Shown: positions 55,598 to 64,000 of the stretch, piece after piece
How the letters are laid out: each line of letters starts with the position of its first letter
Position numbering within the stretch: the first letter of the stretch is position 1
Origin: JANSWY01 sp965228955
GTDB lineage: Bacteria; Bacteroidota; Bacteroidia; Cytophagales; Cyclobacteriaceae
Length of the DNA stretch: 64,000 nt
Assembly (NCBI GenBank): GCA_965228955.1
Contig: OZ245848.1
Span: 1,612,001-1,676,000, forward strand
Direction: 5' to 3'
Position numbers and translations under genes: made by a program
Notes under the pieces: model-generated
Seen by the model: only the letters and a program-made list of their open reading frames with translations
What the model was told of the DNA's origin: nothing
Databases searched by the model: none

Positions 55598-57634
55598 ATG
55601 CTTCGTAAACTTTTATTAGTAGTTGTGATTTCATACTTAGGTTTAGATTCCTTTTCTCAAAAATTAGGAAACCGAGACATGCATAATGCGCTATATCGAA
55701 GGGATTATGATAAGATAATCAATGCGATAAATAGTGGTTCCGACCCTTTGGCACCAATCATTACAGGTGGCGGTGGAAGACGTAAATTACATGAGGTAAT
55801 TATGGGGAAACCAAAAGGTGGAGCAAGTGGCACTGATCTGCTTGAAAAGATTTTGTCTCATGAAAATAGTGAGAAGCGGGATCAAATAATTGCTCTGATT
55901 AGAGAAAAAGGCCAGAAAAGTTCATTGATAGGGTTTTGGCATCTCATGGATTTTTTGAAGCACACCCATAATCTGAAAGATACTGTCACACTAAAATGGA
56001 TCATTGATAAAAAGGATAATCCACCAGTGGTTGCACTCGGTGAAGCAGTTGAGATGCGATATAATCCATTCATCAATTACACGGCCAAAAAATATGGGTG
56101 GTCCGCAATCAAGACACATCTGGTCAGATACGGGTTTTGCTCTGATTCTACAGAGTTAGTGGAGGCTATGATTGATAAGTACGGTGTTTACCCCAGACGA
56201 AAATATGGGATAAAGGCAATTGATGTTTTGGAATACCAATTCGGCGATTGTAGAGATGATTATAAGTGGATTATCACAAAGCTGTGGGATGGTGGCTCAA
56301 GGTTTGATCAGCGGAATCATATTAAAGAGACCATTCAGGAAAATGCTGTGAGGACCAAGGATTTACTTCTTTTAAAACAACTGGATGACCTCACTGACAT
56401 CAGTCTAAATGTTGTGAATAGCAAAAAACAAAATCTCCTTCATCAAGCTGCTGGTCTTAGGCAAATGGAAATGATGCAATACCTGATTGATAGAGGAGTC
56501 AGTCTTAAGGCCAAAGACATTTATGGGAAATACCCGCATGATTATGCATATGAGTGGGATTTTGAAGTTAGGAAGTTACTCGGAGATAAATTATCGGTTG
56601 AGGAACAAAATACTATGTTTCTTACTCAGATTGCTAAAAGAGCTGAGGAGTCAATCACAGATGAGGAGCGCAAAAAAATTAAGAGCATCATTGATTCAGA
56701 TCAATTCATGATGGAAGTGCTGCAAAGTACAAGAAGTGATATTTCCATGAAGAAGTTGAAGCCAAACTATAAGGAACTTATTGATATTGCCGAGGAAAAC
56801 AGGTCCTGGTATTTGTTTGCTCAGCTATATAAAAATGAAAAGTGGAAGTATAAGCCTGTTCTGTACTACAAGAAGTTTTATGACAACAATGAGTCATTCT
56901 TTTTTGAATATATGATTCCGCTTGATGTGGAACTGGGAGAAGACTTATTTGATAAAATGATTGATCGATGGAGTATGGAACCACAGTATCTCAGGGATGT
57001 GATTTTTAAAAGCTATTTGATAAGGAAAGAAATGAATGGACTTATCTCGTTCGAAGATCCAAATGGGAAATCATTAATAGACGGTCAAACGTTTGAAGAG
57101 ATTGGGGACCTTTATCCTGGATATGCCAAAGCGAAACAAGATGGCAAAGTAGGAGTGGTAGCAATAGATGGTGAAATACTCATTCCATTTGAATTTGATT
57201 CAATTTATGCAGCCAACATACCTGGACTCAATGCTTATTACGCTACAAAGAGTGGTAAGAAACTGATCTTTGAGATTCAGTCCAAAAACGGATTTGAAAC
57301 AACACTGAAAGAAGAAATTGCTGAGGATCACATCTTGAAGGTAAGGGTATTTGTGAATAAGTCAGCTTATTACATTGTTGAGAGTTCAGGTAAATACGGA
57401 TTGTATAAACAGTTTATAGATGGTTTGTACCTCAATTTTGAGCCTGAGTATGATGAGATAATGGCTGTTACTTATTACCACATCGCCTTCAGAAAAGGTG
57501 AGAAATGGGCTGTGGGGAGATTTGGAAGTTCTACTCCTAAACTGAAATTTAAATACCAGGATGTCAAAGCCGTGAAGGACATTGAAGTACAAGTAAAAAG
57601 GAAAGGTAAGTGGGAATCGTTTAGAAACTACTAA
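55598..57634 (+). CDS. Exported protein with ankyrin-like and WG repeats
   Basis: 678 residues with a signal peptide (cleavage near DSFSQ). Ankyrin-like repeats appear near 30-60 (DMHNALYRRDYDKIINAINSG) and again near 280-330 (NLLHQAAGLRQMEMMQYL). The last 160 residues contain WG/KWG-type beta repeats (KQDGKVGVVAIDGEILIPFEFD, GKYGLYKQFIDG, GEKWAVGRFG). The two repeat types together suggest a protein-binding scaffold in the periplasm. No catalytic motif seen. The gene is isolated. Confidence 0.8.
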   Translation: MLRKLLLVVVISYLGLDSFSQKLGNRDMHNALYRRDYDKIINAINSGSDPLAPIITGGGGRRKLHEVIMGKPKGGASGTDLLEKILSHENSEKRDQIIALIREKGQKSSLIGFWHLMDFLKHTHNLKDTVTLKWIIDKKDNPPVVALGEAVEMRYNPFINYTAKKYGWSAIKTHLVRYGFCSDSTELVEAMIDKYGVYPRRKYGIKAIDVLEYQFGDCRDDYKWIITKLWDGGSRFDQRNHIKETIQENAVRTKDLLLLKQLDDLTDISLNVVNSKKQNLLHQAAGLRQMEMMQYLIDRGVSLKAKDIYGKYPHDYAYEWDFEVRKLLGDKLSVEEQNTMFLTQIAKRAEESITDEERKKIKSIIDSDQFMMEVLQSTRSDISMKKLKPNYKELIDIAEENRSWYLFAQLYKNEKWKYKPVLYYKKFYDNNESFFFEYMIPLDVELGEDLFDKMIDRWSMEPQYLRDVIFKSYLIRKEMNGLISFEDPNGKSLIDGQTFEEIGDLYPGYAKAKQDGKVGVVAIDGEILIPFEFDSIYAANIPGLNAYYATKSGKKLIFEIQSKNGFETTLKEEIAEDHILKVRVFVNKSAYYIVESSGKYGLYKQFIDGLYLNFEPEYDEIMAVTYYHIAFRKGEKWAVGRFGSSTPKLKFKYQDVKAVKDIEVQVKRKGKWESFRNY

Positions 57635-57635
57635 A

Positions 57636-58970
57636 TCATTGTTCCATCTTCATAATAAGTTCGGTTGTTTTATTCCCTTCGGTTGTTCCATCTGCCCTGT
57701 AGTATATGTAATCAAACATTTCATACTGTTTAACATCTACAATTGCCCCAGCTTTAAGGTTAGGTATATGGAATGGATCATTTTGAAGAATACCTTTTAA
57801 ATCCTCTCCACTCCATTTTGTAACTTCCACCCACATCCATTCATTGCCACCATCGCTGGTCTTAAATGGACTCTTTACCATTAGTACAGATCCTGGTTCT
57901 AACCCTGAATTAAATACAGAGCGAAGCTTTTCAAAATTTATTTTAGCTTCCTCACTTAGTCGTAGTAGTTCCTCATCATGTGATATGTAACTTATGTCCT
58001 CATCTTCGGCTCCAAATAATGATGTCATAATGGCGTCTTGCTCTTGTTGAGCGAATTCATAATCCGTATCTTCAAATACAATTTCAAACTGTTTATTGGC
58101 AGCATCTCCCTGATGCGGTACTATGTCTTTAAGTTTAACTGTGGCTTTTAGTTTTGCTCCTTCCAGTAAGTCCGAGGTAAGACTTTCAAATGCCAATTTG
58201 TTTTTGATGGAATTAATATCAACTAACATCGTGGAATCATAATAGATGCTGTCCTGTTCATACCAAAGCTGAACAACTGCGTTCATCAAACTACCAAAAC
58301 TAGCCTGGTTTTTACAACTTATATTTTGAATAGAAAGGTCTGGGAGGCCAAACTTTTCCATACCCAAAGTGACTGCTCTACAATATTCCGTGTCTCTGTA
58401 TGTGTGAATTGTGATGTGAGCAGGAATATAAGTGTTTTCTGGTTGGAGATTCTTCAGCCTTAATGTTTTCCAGCTTTCTGAGTTGAATGCTTCATAAGTA
58501 GTATAATCCATTATTAGGCAAGACCTGCGGCTACTTATTCTTTCAATATATTCTGCAATCTTCCTTTGCATTTCAGCAGCATCTGTATTAGGTCCAATAA
58601 AGCTTAAGGCAACTGCTGATTTTGGATTCTGAAGGTCCGCAATTTCGTTTTCATTAATTCCTTTTGAATAGCTTAGATAATCTGGGTCAGGTGCTGGAAA
58701 ATCTTCCTTTACATTGTTGAACCATTTAAATGAAACCAGATTTTCAGTTATAGAATCAGGAAGACTTTCAACTTGTGTGAAGGTCAGTCTAAAAGTTTCG
58801 TCGATCGATTTTTTTATGAAGCTTTCATCTGTTTTATCATCTAAAAAGTATAAGCCAATAGATATGTAGTAGTAAGGGCCTTTAATGGCGATACGTTCCT
58901 TTTCAACAGGAGAAGAACAACCAAGAAATAGTATAATCGAAAATACAGAGGTCAATAGTCTTTGAAGCAT
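57636..58970 (-). CDS. Lipoprotein with C-terminal DUF2314-like domain
   Basis: 444 residues from the ATG at 58970, which starts a lipoprotein signal (ILFLGCSS); an in-frame start at 59003 gives a less usual leader. The C-terminal part (about 355-440) has VKSPFKTSDGGNEWMWVEV, LKGILQNDPFHIPNLKAG and YIYYRADG, matching the DUF2314/YegJ-like family of unknown role. The middle has no family I can name. It is convergent with the ankyrin/WG gene, whose stop is 1 bp away. Confidence 0.78.
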   Translation of the reverse strand: MLQRLLTSVFSIILFLGCSSPVEKERIAIKGPYYYISIGLYFLDDKTDESFIKKSIDETFRLTFTQVESLPDSITENLVSFKWFNNVKEDFPAPDPDYLSYSKGINENEIADLQNPKSAVALSFIGPNTDAAEMQRKIAEYIERISSRRSCLIMDYTTYEAFNSESWKTLRLKNLQPENTYIPAHITIHTYRDTEYCRAVTLGMEKFGLPDLSIQNISCKNQASFGSLMNAVVQLWYEQDSIYYDSTMLVDINSIKNKLAFESLTSDLLEGAKLKATVKLKDIVPHQGDAANKQFEIVFEDTDYEFAQQEQDAIMTSLFGAEDEDISYISHDEELLRLSEEAKINFEKLRSVFNSGLEPGSVLMVKSPFKTSDGGNEWMWVEVTKWSGEDLKGILQNDPFHIPNLKAGAIVDVKQYEMFDYIYYRADGTTEGNKTTELIMKMEQ

Positions 58971-59020
58971 TTTGAAATGGTTTTTCCAAATGTAGTTGCT
59001 CACAATGATAAGTGCAAAAA

Positions 59021-59983
59021 TTACCTATTCACAATATCAGGATTCCCCATTAGACCAGCTTGATAATTCCTAATGCATTGTCTGATTTGATCCTCGTTAT
59101 TCATTACAAATGGACCGTAAGAAAATACAGTTTCGTTCAACGGTGCTCCACCCATTACAAGAAACTCCGATTTGTTTTCAGAATATATATTGATAATGCT
59201 TTCTCCTCTTTGATATAGTGCCAGGTGATGTCTCTTCAACTTCTTCGCACCATCCAATTCCAGTTCTCCATCAATGAGGTAGATAAATGCATTGTGAGTA
59301 GGGTCGGTCGGAATGTCAATTCTTCCATCTGGCTTCATTTTGATGTGGTAATAGAACGCTGGTGTCAATGTTTCGATAGAAGACTTTGCATCAAACAATT
59401 CGCCCAATACAACCTGAGCCCAGTAATTATCATTTTCTATCAATCCCATGTCCGCCTGATTCCTAACAAGTGTACTTGGGTCCATGAACTTATATTTTGA
59501 TGGAGTATTTAACCAGATTTGAAATCCATGATAGGAACCACCTTCCTCATATAACTGCTGTCCTGATTCTTCCATGTGAATGGCTCCCTTGCCCGAGTTA
59601 AACATCATGAAATCACCTTTCTTAATCTGGAAATCATAATTTAAGCTATCCTTATGGTGTCCAGAACCCTGTAGAAAATAAGTAGTAGGAGTGACCCCAG
59701 CATGTGGATGGGCGTTAACTCTCAATGGGTCAGCTCCTGGTTGAAGGTTTACCGGTCCAAACTCATCTAACAATACAAAAGGAGACACATGATCAACATG
59801 ATTCCCAGCAAAAGCACGCATTACAGGAAGGGTTCCAACATCAACTCCTTTGGAATTCAATATCCTGTGAATCTTTCTTCTGGAAGCAGAGTGGTACATT
59901 CCGGAGTTGCTCACTAGCATTGAGGTTCCGGCTATTCCCATTCCAACGATTGCGGAGGTTTTTAGAAATTCTCTTCTGATCAT
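59021..59983 (-). CDS. Pirin-family cupin protein with Tat signal
   Basis: 320 residues. The start MIRREFLKTSAIVGMGIAG is a twin-arginine export signal. The pirin metal-binding residues are visible: HPHAGVTPT (two His) and GAIHMEES (His and Glu). Two cupin barrels are expected from length. Most pirins are cytoplasmic or nuclear proteins, with iron-linked regulatory or quercetinase-like activity. Here a Tat leader suggests export of the folded metalloprotein to the periplasm. The gene is 50 bp downstream of nothing obvious and divergent from the GH53-like gene. Function unknown. Confidence 0.88.
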   Translation of the reverse strand: MIRREFLKTSAIVGMGIAGTSMLVSNSGMYHSASRRKIHRILNSKGVDVGTLPVMRAFAGNHVDHVSPFVLLDEFGPVNLQPGADPLRVNAHPHAGVTPTTYFLQGSGHHKDSLNYDFQIKKGDFMMFNSGKGAIHMEESGQQLYEEGGSYHGFQIWLNTPSKYKFMDPSTLVRNQADMGLIENDNYWAQVVLGELFDAKSSIETLTPAFYYHIKMKPDGRIDIPTDPTHNAFIYLIDGELELDGAKKLKRHHLALYQRGESIINIYSENKSEFLVMGGAPLNETVFSYGPFVMNNEDQIRQCIRNYQAGLMGNPDIVNR

Positions 59984-60102
59984 GATCGGTGCTTTTGAAA
60001 GAAACCAAGATTTTTTAGAAAATGTTCAATCCAATTAACATTTGTCTTAACATAATAAATTTTGCGCTATCTTGTTATAAATCAACAACAACGAATTCTG
60101 CC

Positions 60103-61224
60103 ATGATACGATTTGCTTCGATACTGATCCTACTTAGTATCACTTTCCTAAGTTGCAAGAAAGATGATGATGCTACTGATGACGATACTACCACTCCGCC
60201 AGAAGACACCTTCTTTTCACAGTATGAATCCAGAAATTTCTCCATGGGATTTACCTCCTGGCCATACGGACCAGATGCAGAGGATGTCTCTGATTCCTAT
60301 TCGTTTCTCGCTGCGAATGGTGATATCTATACAGAGCATGTAGATAATTCAATACCTTGGGAAGCCTGGATAAATGACCTGGATTTACCAACCGAGTTTG
60401 TAAATGAAATTGCCTTCAAGAAGTCGAATAAGATATCAGGGATTGACTTCCTGCTTTCAGTAAGTGTTCTCAATATTGATAGAAGCGATCTTGCAAATGA
60501 TTTTGATGGACAAACACCGGAATATACAAGCATCAATGATCCAGATATTGTGGAGGCTTATTATAAGCACATTGATTATCTGGTTACTGAATTAGAACCA
60601 ACTTACCTGGTGATCTCAATTGAAGCTAATGAGCTGCTGATCAATTCACCAGAAAAGTGGGAGGGATATCAGCTGATGATCGCGGATGTTACCAATCAGA
60701 TTTCCACCAAGTATCCTTCATTGATGATATCGGAATCCATGACGCTACATAACCTGTACAGCCCTGATATTGCAGATGTGGATGCCTACCTGGATGAAGT
60801 GATTCCTCATATGAATAACCTGGATTTTGTAACGATTAGTTTTTATCCGTTTTTCAAGCAACAGCATACCATTGCAGAATATCAAGCTGCTTTTGATTTC
60901 CTGCATAGCGGTGTGAGCAGACCAATTGCTTTTGTGGAAACGGCGCATCTCGCTGAAGACTTGTCAGTAACCGGCCTTGATCTCTTCATTACAGGTAATG
61001 AGACAGAACAAAACGAGTATCTTCAAACATTATTAATCAATGCCCAGGAACAGAATTATGAATTCATAATCTGGTGGGCCCATAGAGATTTTGATGAATT
61101 GTGGGAGACTTTTCCTGAGGAGGTAAAAGACCTTGGTAAACTCTGGAGAGATACTGGTCTTCTTGATGAAGATGGAGAGAGTAGGGAGGCTTATGATAGT
61201 TGGTTGGAGGCTTTTGGGAAGTAG
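60103..61224 (+). CDS. Glycoside hydrolase family 53-like lipoprotein
   Basis: 373 residues from ATG 60103, which begins a lipoprotein signal (ITFLSCKK); an upstream in-frame start would add 27 residues before it. The body resembles a TIM-barrel endo-galactanase-like glycosidase. Two Glu residues sit at the right places for acid/base and nucleophile: LVISIEANELL and IAFVETAHL. Family-specific loops differ, and the barrel could belong to a related clan GH-A family. Likely role is polysaccharide breakdown at the cell surface. There is no SusCD pair nearby. Confidence 0.75.
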   Translation: MIRFASILILLSITFLSCKKDDDATDDDTTTPPEDTFFSQYESRNFSMGFTSWPYGPDAEDVSDSYSFLAANGDIYTEHVDNSIPWEAWINDLDLPTEFVNEIAFKKSNKISGIDFLLSVSVLNIDRSDLANDFDGQTPEYTSINDPDIVEAYYKHIDYLVTELEPTYLVISIEANELLINSPEKWEGYQLMIADVTNQISTKYPSLMISESMTLHNLYSPDIADVDAYLDEVIPHMNNLDFVTISFYPFFKQQHTIAEYQAAFDFLHSGVSRPIAFVETAHLAEDLSVTGLDLFITGNETEQNEYLQTLLINAQEQNYEFIIWWAHRDFDELWETFPEEVKDLGKLWRDTGLLDEDGESREAYDSWLEAFGK

Positions 61225-61329
61225 AATTTCCAATCTGCCGAACTTTGTGGCCAAAATAAAGTTTAAGAACACAATACAATTGCGACTGCAGAAGGATTAA
61301 AAGTCACTGCAGAAAGACAAATGACCAGT

Positions 61330-61541
61330 CATATATGTTTCTGCAGTGGTTATATATGATTCTGCAGCGGTTATATGTGTTTCTGCAGTGGTTATATGTG
61401 TTTCTGCAGTGGTTATATGTGTTTCTGCAGTGGTTATATGTGTTTCTGCAGTGGTTATATGTGTTTTTGCAGTGGTTATATATGATTCTGCAGCGGTTAT
61501 ATGTGTTTGTGCAGTAGTTATATGTGTTTCTGCAGCAGATT
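61330..61541. repeat. Tandem array of ten 21-bp units
   Basis: Ten copies of a unit built on ttatatgtgtttCTGCAGtgg. The CTGCAG core (or its variants TTGCAG and GTGCAG) begins at 61341 and recurs at exactly 21-bp steps to 61530 without any slip. Two units (2 and 8) share the variant tatgattCTGCAGcgg, and units 3-6 are identical. The left flank carries CACTGCAGAAA (61305-61315), the inverted copy of TTTCTGCAGTG in unit 1, so a hairpin can form. Confidence 0.95.
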
Positions 61542-61617
61542 GTCAAATTTCTACCAATAAAGAATTCCATCCAGGGGGGCAGTCGTGACCAGGTGGGTAC
61601 CGTAAATTAATGGTAAA

Positions 61618-61643
61618 GCGCGCCTACGGAAAGGTAGACGCGC
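61618..61643 (-). terminator. Terminator of the T9SS beta-propeller gene
   Basis: GCGCGCCTAC and GTAGACGCGC form a 10-bp, GC-rich stem with a 6-nt loop 20 bp after the minus-strand stop. The odd pair is G-U in minus-strand RNA and C-A in plus-strand RNA, which supports the minus direction. The T tract is short. Confidence 0.7.
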
Positions 61644-61662
61644 TCAAGGATTAAAAAATAAC

Positions 61663-63549
61663 TTATTCTACAACCAATCTAATTGTAGTAGATTGATCTC
61701 CAGTAAGTTTCATGATGTAAACTCCTGGTATTAAAGCTCTTAAATCAAGAGTATGATGCTTTTCTAAAGGCTCTCTTATGATTTTCGCTCCTGAAAGATC
61801 GTAAATTTCGGCACTTATGTAGATATAATTGTTTTGATTGATTTCCAGAAAGGATGTAGTTGGGTTTGGACCAACAGAGATCTCATCTATTGCTGAGTTT
61901 GTAGATACAGCCATTGCAACTTCCACATCAAAATTAATTGTCAATGTGTTTCCAATTTGATCCTCAGCTGTAACATCAATCATTGCACTTCCTAATGCTA
62001 CTTCAGATATTGTAAGGGTATTGCCATCAATGGAAACTGTAACCACTGATTCATCCAGGGACGCAGCGGAGAAAGTAAGTGCGTCATCTTCAGGGTCACC
62101 AAATTTTGTTGAAAGATCAATGGAGGTTGAACCAAAACCCTCAGTCAGGATGATGTCGTTTAAGGCTTCTTCTAAAGTAGGTTTGCCGTTTACACTAATG
62201 TCAAACACATACTCTACTAACCCCTCACGGCCATCTGCTGCACTTATTGATATTGAAGTAGATCCAATACCCTCCTCAATAATATAAAGCTCGTCTTCAT
62301 TGAATGAAATTGACACAATATCAGTATTTCTACTGCCTCCTGTAAAAGTCAGAATATCTCCATCAGGGTCAGTAAATATTTCAGAAAGAATTACTGTATC
62401 AGCATCAAATCCTTCTGGCAAAACAATTTCTTCTGTGAAAGGATTGGTTACTTCAGGGTGTTTGTTTTTTCTAAATTTCAGGATATTTCCTCCACCATCA
62501 GTTCCACCTTGTCTTGTTGCGAAATAGAAAGCATTTTTGAAATACACAGGGCCTGGTGTAGCATCAATTCCACCTTCATAAGTAAGTTCAATAAGTAGCG
62601 TATCAAGGTTATTTACCAGGTCCCACCCGAATAATGATTGACTTGTGATTCCAAATAATGAATCATTTTCTACGATCAATCGACCTCTTCCAGATCTAAT
62701 GATGTCCTCACCAGCTAAGTTTGATCCATCATAATCGAATGATACAAACCTTCCATGTACTCCTAGACCATTTCCCGTGTACAAACCATATAATTTTGAT
62801 CCATGAGATACAATTGATTGAGGGTTAGTTCCTTCCTGATCCTGTCCTTGAACAATTGTTTGGAAGTTTCCTCCATCGAGATCCATTGAAGCAAAGCTAC
62901 CACTGGAGGATGTGCCACCCGTACCATCATCATATGGAATTCCGCCCCCATTGAGGAAGGCAACAAAGATTTGATCATTTGTAATTGTGAAGTCCACTGG
63001 ATTAATACCAGTGTCTATATTTGTATTGTTGTAAATTTTTGTGAACTCTGTTCCGTCAGATTTGATTGTGAATATGCTTCCTTCATCTTCCGATGAAAAA
63101 ATAGCACTACCCCAAATTACGGAATCAGTAAAATACTTGAACCTTACTTGAGACGCCTCCGAAGATTCGAATTCTTTTAGAAACTCAAAGTCACCCGTTT
63201 CAGGAGTGTATTTAAACATTTTTCCTGTGCCACTTTCACTTGAGTTTGTAGTTCCGTATAAAACATTATTGCTTGCAACAATATGATATGGGTCTGAAGC
63301 CTCACTATCAAAGGATCTTATGACGGTATACCCATCACCATTTTCATCCATACGAATCAAGGCTCCAAGATCATTATCACCTCCGGCACTTGTGACCAGG
63401 TAGATGGAGTCGCTGGTAGCTGTCATGTCGTTAACGATGATATCAAAATCAGAACCTTCAAAATCTCTTATGACTTCCAATTGGGCATAAGAGGCTGAGT
63501 GAATTAAACAAAGACTACAAACAATAGTCAGTATAGTAGAAGTTTTCAT
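61663..63549 (-). CDS. T9SS-secreted beta-propeller protein with cadherin-like repeats
   Basis: 628 residues with a signal peptide (cleavage near SYAQL). Residues about 25-370 contain repeated beta-propeller blades, with DENGDGYTVIRSF, SDGTEFTKIYN and LDGGNFQTI resembling the GloVer-type choice-of-anchor repeats. Two cadherin-like or Ig-like modules follow (PDGDILTFTGGS near 395 and PEDDALTFSAAS near 490). A type A T9SS sorting domain ends the protein (VGPNPTTSFLEIN, YDLSGAKII, GVYIMKLTG). It should be displayed or released outside. Ligand unknown. Confidence 0.92.
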   Translation of the reverse strand: MKTSTILTIVCSLCLIHSASYAQLEVIRDFEGSDFDIIVNDMTATSDSIYLVTSAGGDNDLGALIRMDENGDGYTVIRSFDSEASDPYHIVASNNVLYGTTNSSESGTGKMFKYTPETGDFEFLKEFESSEASQVRFKYFTDSVIWGSAIFSSEDEGSIFTIKSDGTEFTKIYNNTNIDTGINPVDFTITNDQIFVAFLNGGGIPYDDGTGGTSSSGSFASMDLDGGNFQTIVQGQDQEGTNPQSIVSHGSKLYGLYTGNGLGVHGRFVSFDYDGSNLAGEDIIRSGRGRLIVENDSLFGITSQSLFGWDLVNNLDTLLIELTYEGGIDATPGPVYFKNAFYFATRQGGTDGGGNILKFRKNKHPEVTNPFTEEIVLPEGFDADTVILSEIFTDPDGDILTFTGGSRNTDIVSISFNEDELYIIEEGIGSTSISISAADGREGLVEYVFDISVNGKPTLEEALNDIILTEGFGSTSIDLSTKFGDPEDDALTFSAASLDESVVTVSIDGNTLTISEVALGSAMIDVTAEDQIGNTLTINFDVEVAMAVSTNSAIDEISVGPNPTTSFLEINQNNYIYISAEIYDLSGAKIIREPLEKHHTLDLRALIPGVYIMKLTGDQSTTIRLVVE

Positions 63550-63743
63550 GGGTTAAATAGATTTAACAAATGAGTTGAATAAAAAATCATTAATTGTATA
63601 GAAACCACGAAGGTAATCCAAGTATGGAACTATTGGTAGGATTAAATTGAAATATTAAGCTCTTATGCTGTGCTTTTGCGTGAACTATTATTAGGTGCTT
63701 CACGCTACATAAACTTGTCAACTATGTATTTGCTGTTTATTAG

Positions 63744-64000
63744 CTAATCAGCTGTGACTATATATTCCTTCACTCTCCTGGCACCTTTTTTCTTCAGGTT
63801 CTCTGTGTGTGTATCATAAAGGGCTTTGCATGTCTCCTGAATTTTTTCTTTGCCGATCGATTTCCATACGGATATATCTGTTTCCCTGTCCTTATTAAGA
63901 AGTCTTTGGGAAAGATGTTCTATTATCCGGAAATTAGCAATTGGGTGAGCCTGGTTTGGTAGATCTGCTCCATTGCGGATAAACATGTCAAGCTTGTCCC
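63744..64000 (-). CDS. Partial gene of unknown function (5' end beyond the right edge)
   Basis: At least 84 codons of the 3' end are visible. The frame stays open to the edge, and the residues upstream of the first in-frame ATG (DKLD-MFIRNG) continue smoothly, so the gene probably starts outside. The visible part is helical, with RIIEHLSQRLL and LKKKGARRVKEYI, and is Lys-rich. I do not recognise a family. Confidence 0.55.
   Translation of the reverse strand, partial: DKLDMFIRNGADLPNQAHPIANFRIIEHLSQRLLNKDRETDISVWKSIGKEKIQETCKALYDTHTENLKKKGARRVKEYIVTAD

Larger units (their letters stand above)
61225..61662. other. Convergent intergenic region with tandem array
   Basis: This 438-bp gap contains the 21-bp tandem array (61330-61541), two extra CTGCAG copies 21 bp apart (61286 and 61307), and the terminator of the minus-strand gene. 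The ORFs that cross the array in three frames arise because 21 is a multiple of three and the unit has no stop in those frames; I do not regard them as genes. Confidence 0.6.

Noticed and set aside
60036..60056. TTAACATTTGTCTTAAC before the GH53-like gene as another box
   Set aside because: One base shorter in the core, with no second box and no well-placed -7 element; likely chance in AT-rich DNA.
61330..61541. CRISPR array
   Set aside because: Units are directly adjacent with no variable spacers, and no cas genes are present.
61304..61570. ORFs in three frames across the tandem array (heptapeptide repeats such as NHCRNTY)
   Set aside because: They follow automatically from a 21-bp unit lacking stops in those frames; there is no promoter or signal supporting translation.
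63700..63725. TTGTCAAC near 63714 as a box
   Set aside because: Only the right half matches, and the left half at 11 bp is absent.

Overview
The window reads as a chromosome segment of a marine-type Bacteroidota, most probably order Cytophagales. Evidence seen directly: low to moderate GC, several secreted proteins ending in type A or type B sorting domains of the type IX secretion system (T9SS), a PorP/SprF protein, a PID-CTERM-like small protein, a fused ResB/CcsA cytochrome c synthase, and promoters that resemble the Bacteroidota -7 element TAnnTTTG. I cannot name the genus. No tRNA, rRNA, CRISPR array, transposase or phage integrase was seen.

Layout. 2-5995: 3' part of a giant T9SS-secreted Ig/MBG-repeat protein, open at the left edge, then a PID-CTERM-like small protein and a hybrid histidine kinase. 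8573-8755: a small membrane protein behind a distinctive tandem-site promoter. 8759-19222 (minus strand): a compact seven-gene operon for cytochrome c synthase (CcsBA), a membrane cytochrome b-like protein, a membrane-anchored Fe-S/FAD oxidoreductase, two multiheme cytochromes c with 20 and 16 CXXCH motifs, an outer-membrane beta-barrel and an OB-fold lipoprotein. Together these could carry electrons from the cytoplasm across the envelope. 19899-28217: a three-gene operon of a secreted small protein, a 2121-residue T9SS cargo and a secreted caspase-family protease, behind the same tandem-site promoter as the gene at 8573.

28272-37262: small secreted protein, a short transcription unit with strong hairpins, GNAT-like protein, thioredoxin pair, a cluster that looks photo-protective (atypical SDR, SDR-DUF2867, photolyase, orphan oxidase subunit III-like protein) and a cytosolic TPR histidine kinase. 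38239-43997: four-gene T9SS type B operon with two related tail-fibre-like proteins, a type B CTD protein and a PorP/SprF partner. 44073-64000: mostly single housekeeping or accessory genes (metallopeptidase, DUF4920 lipoprotein, penicillin acylase family, phosphoglycosyl transferase plus DegT aminotransferase, Crp-type regulator, desaturase, MFS, ankyrin/WG protein, Tat-exported pirin, GH53-like lipoprotein, T9SS beta-propeller), with an exact 21-bp tandem array at 61330-61541 and a gene cut by the right edge.

The observations I rate most worth following are the duplicated promoter architecture linking a small membrane protein to the caspase operon, the 36-heme cytochrome operon, and the 21-bp array.
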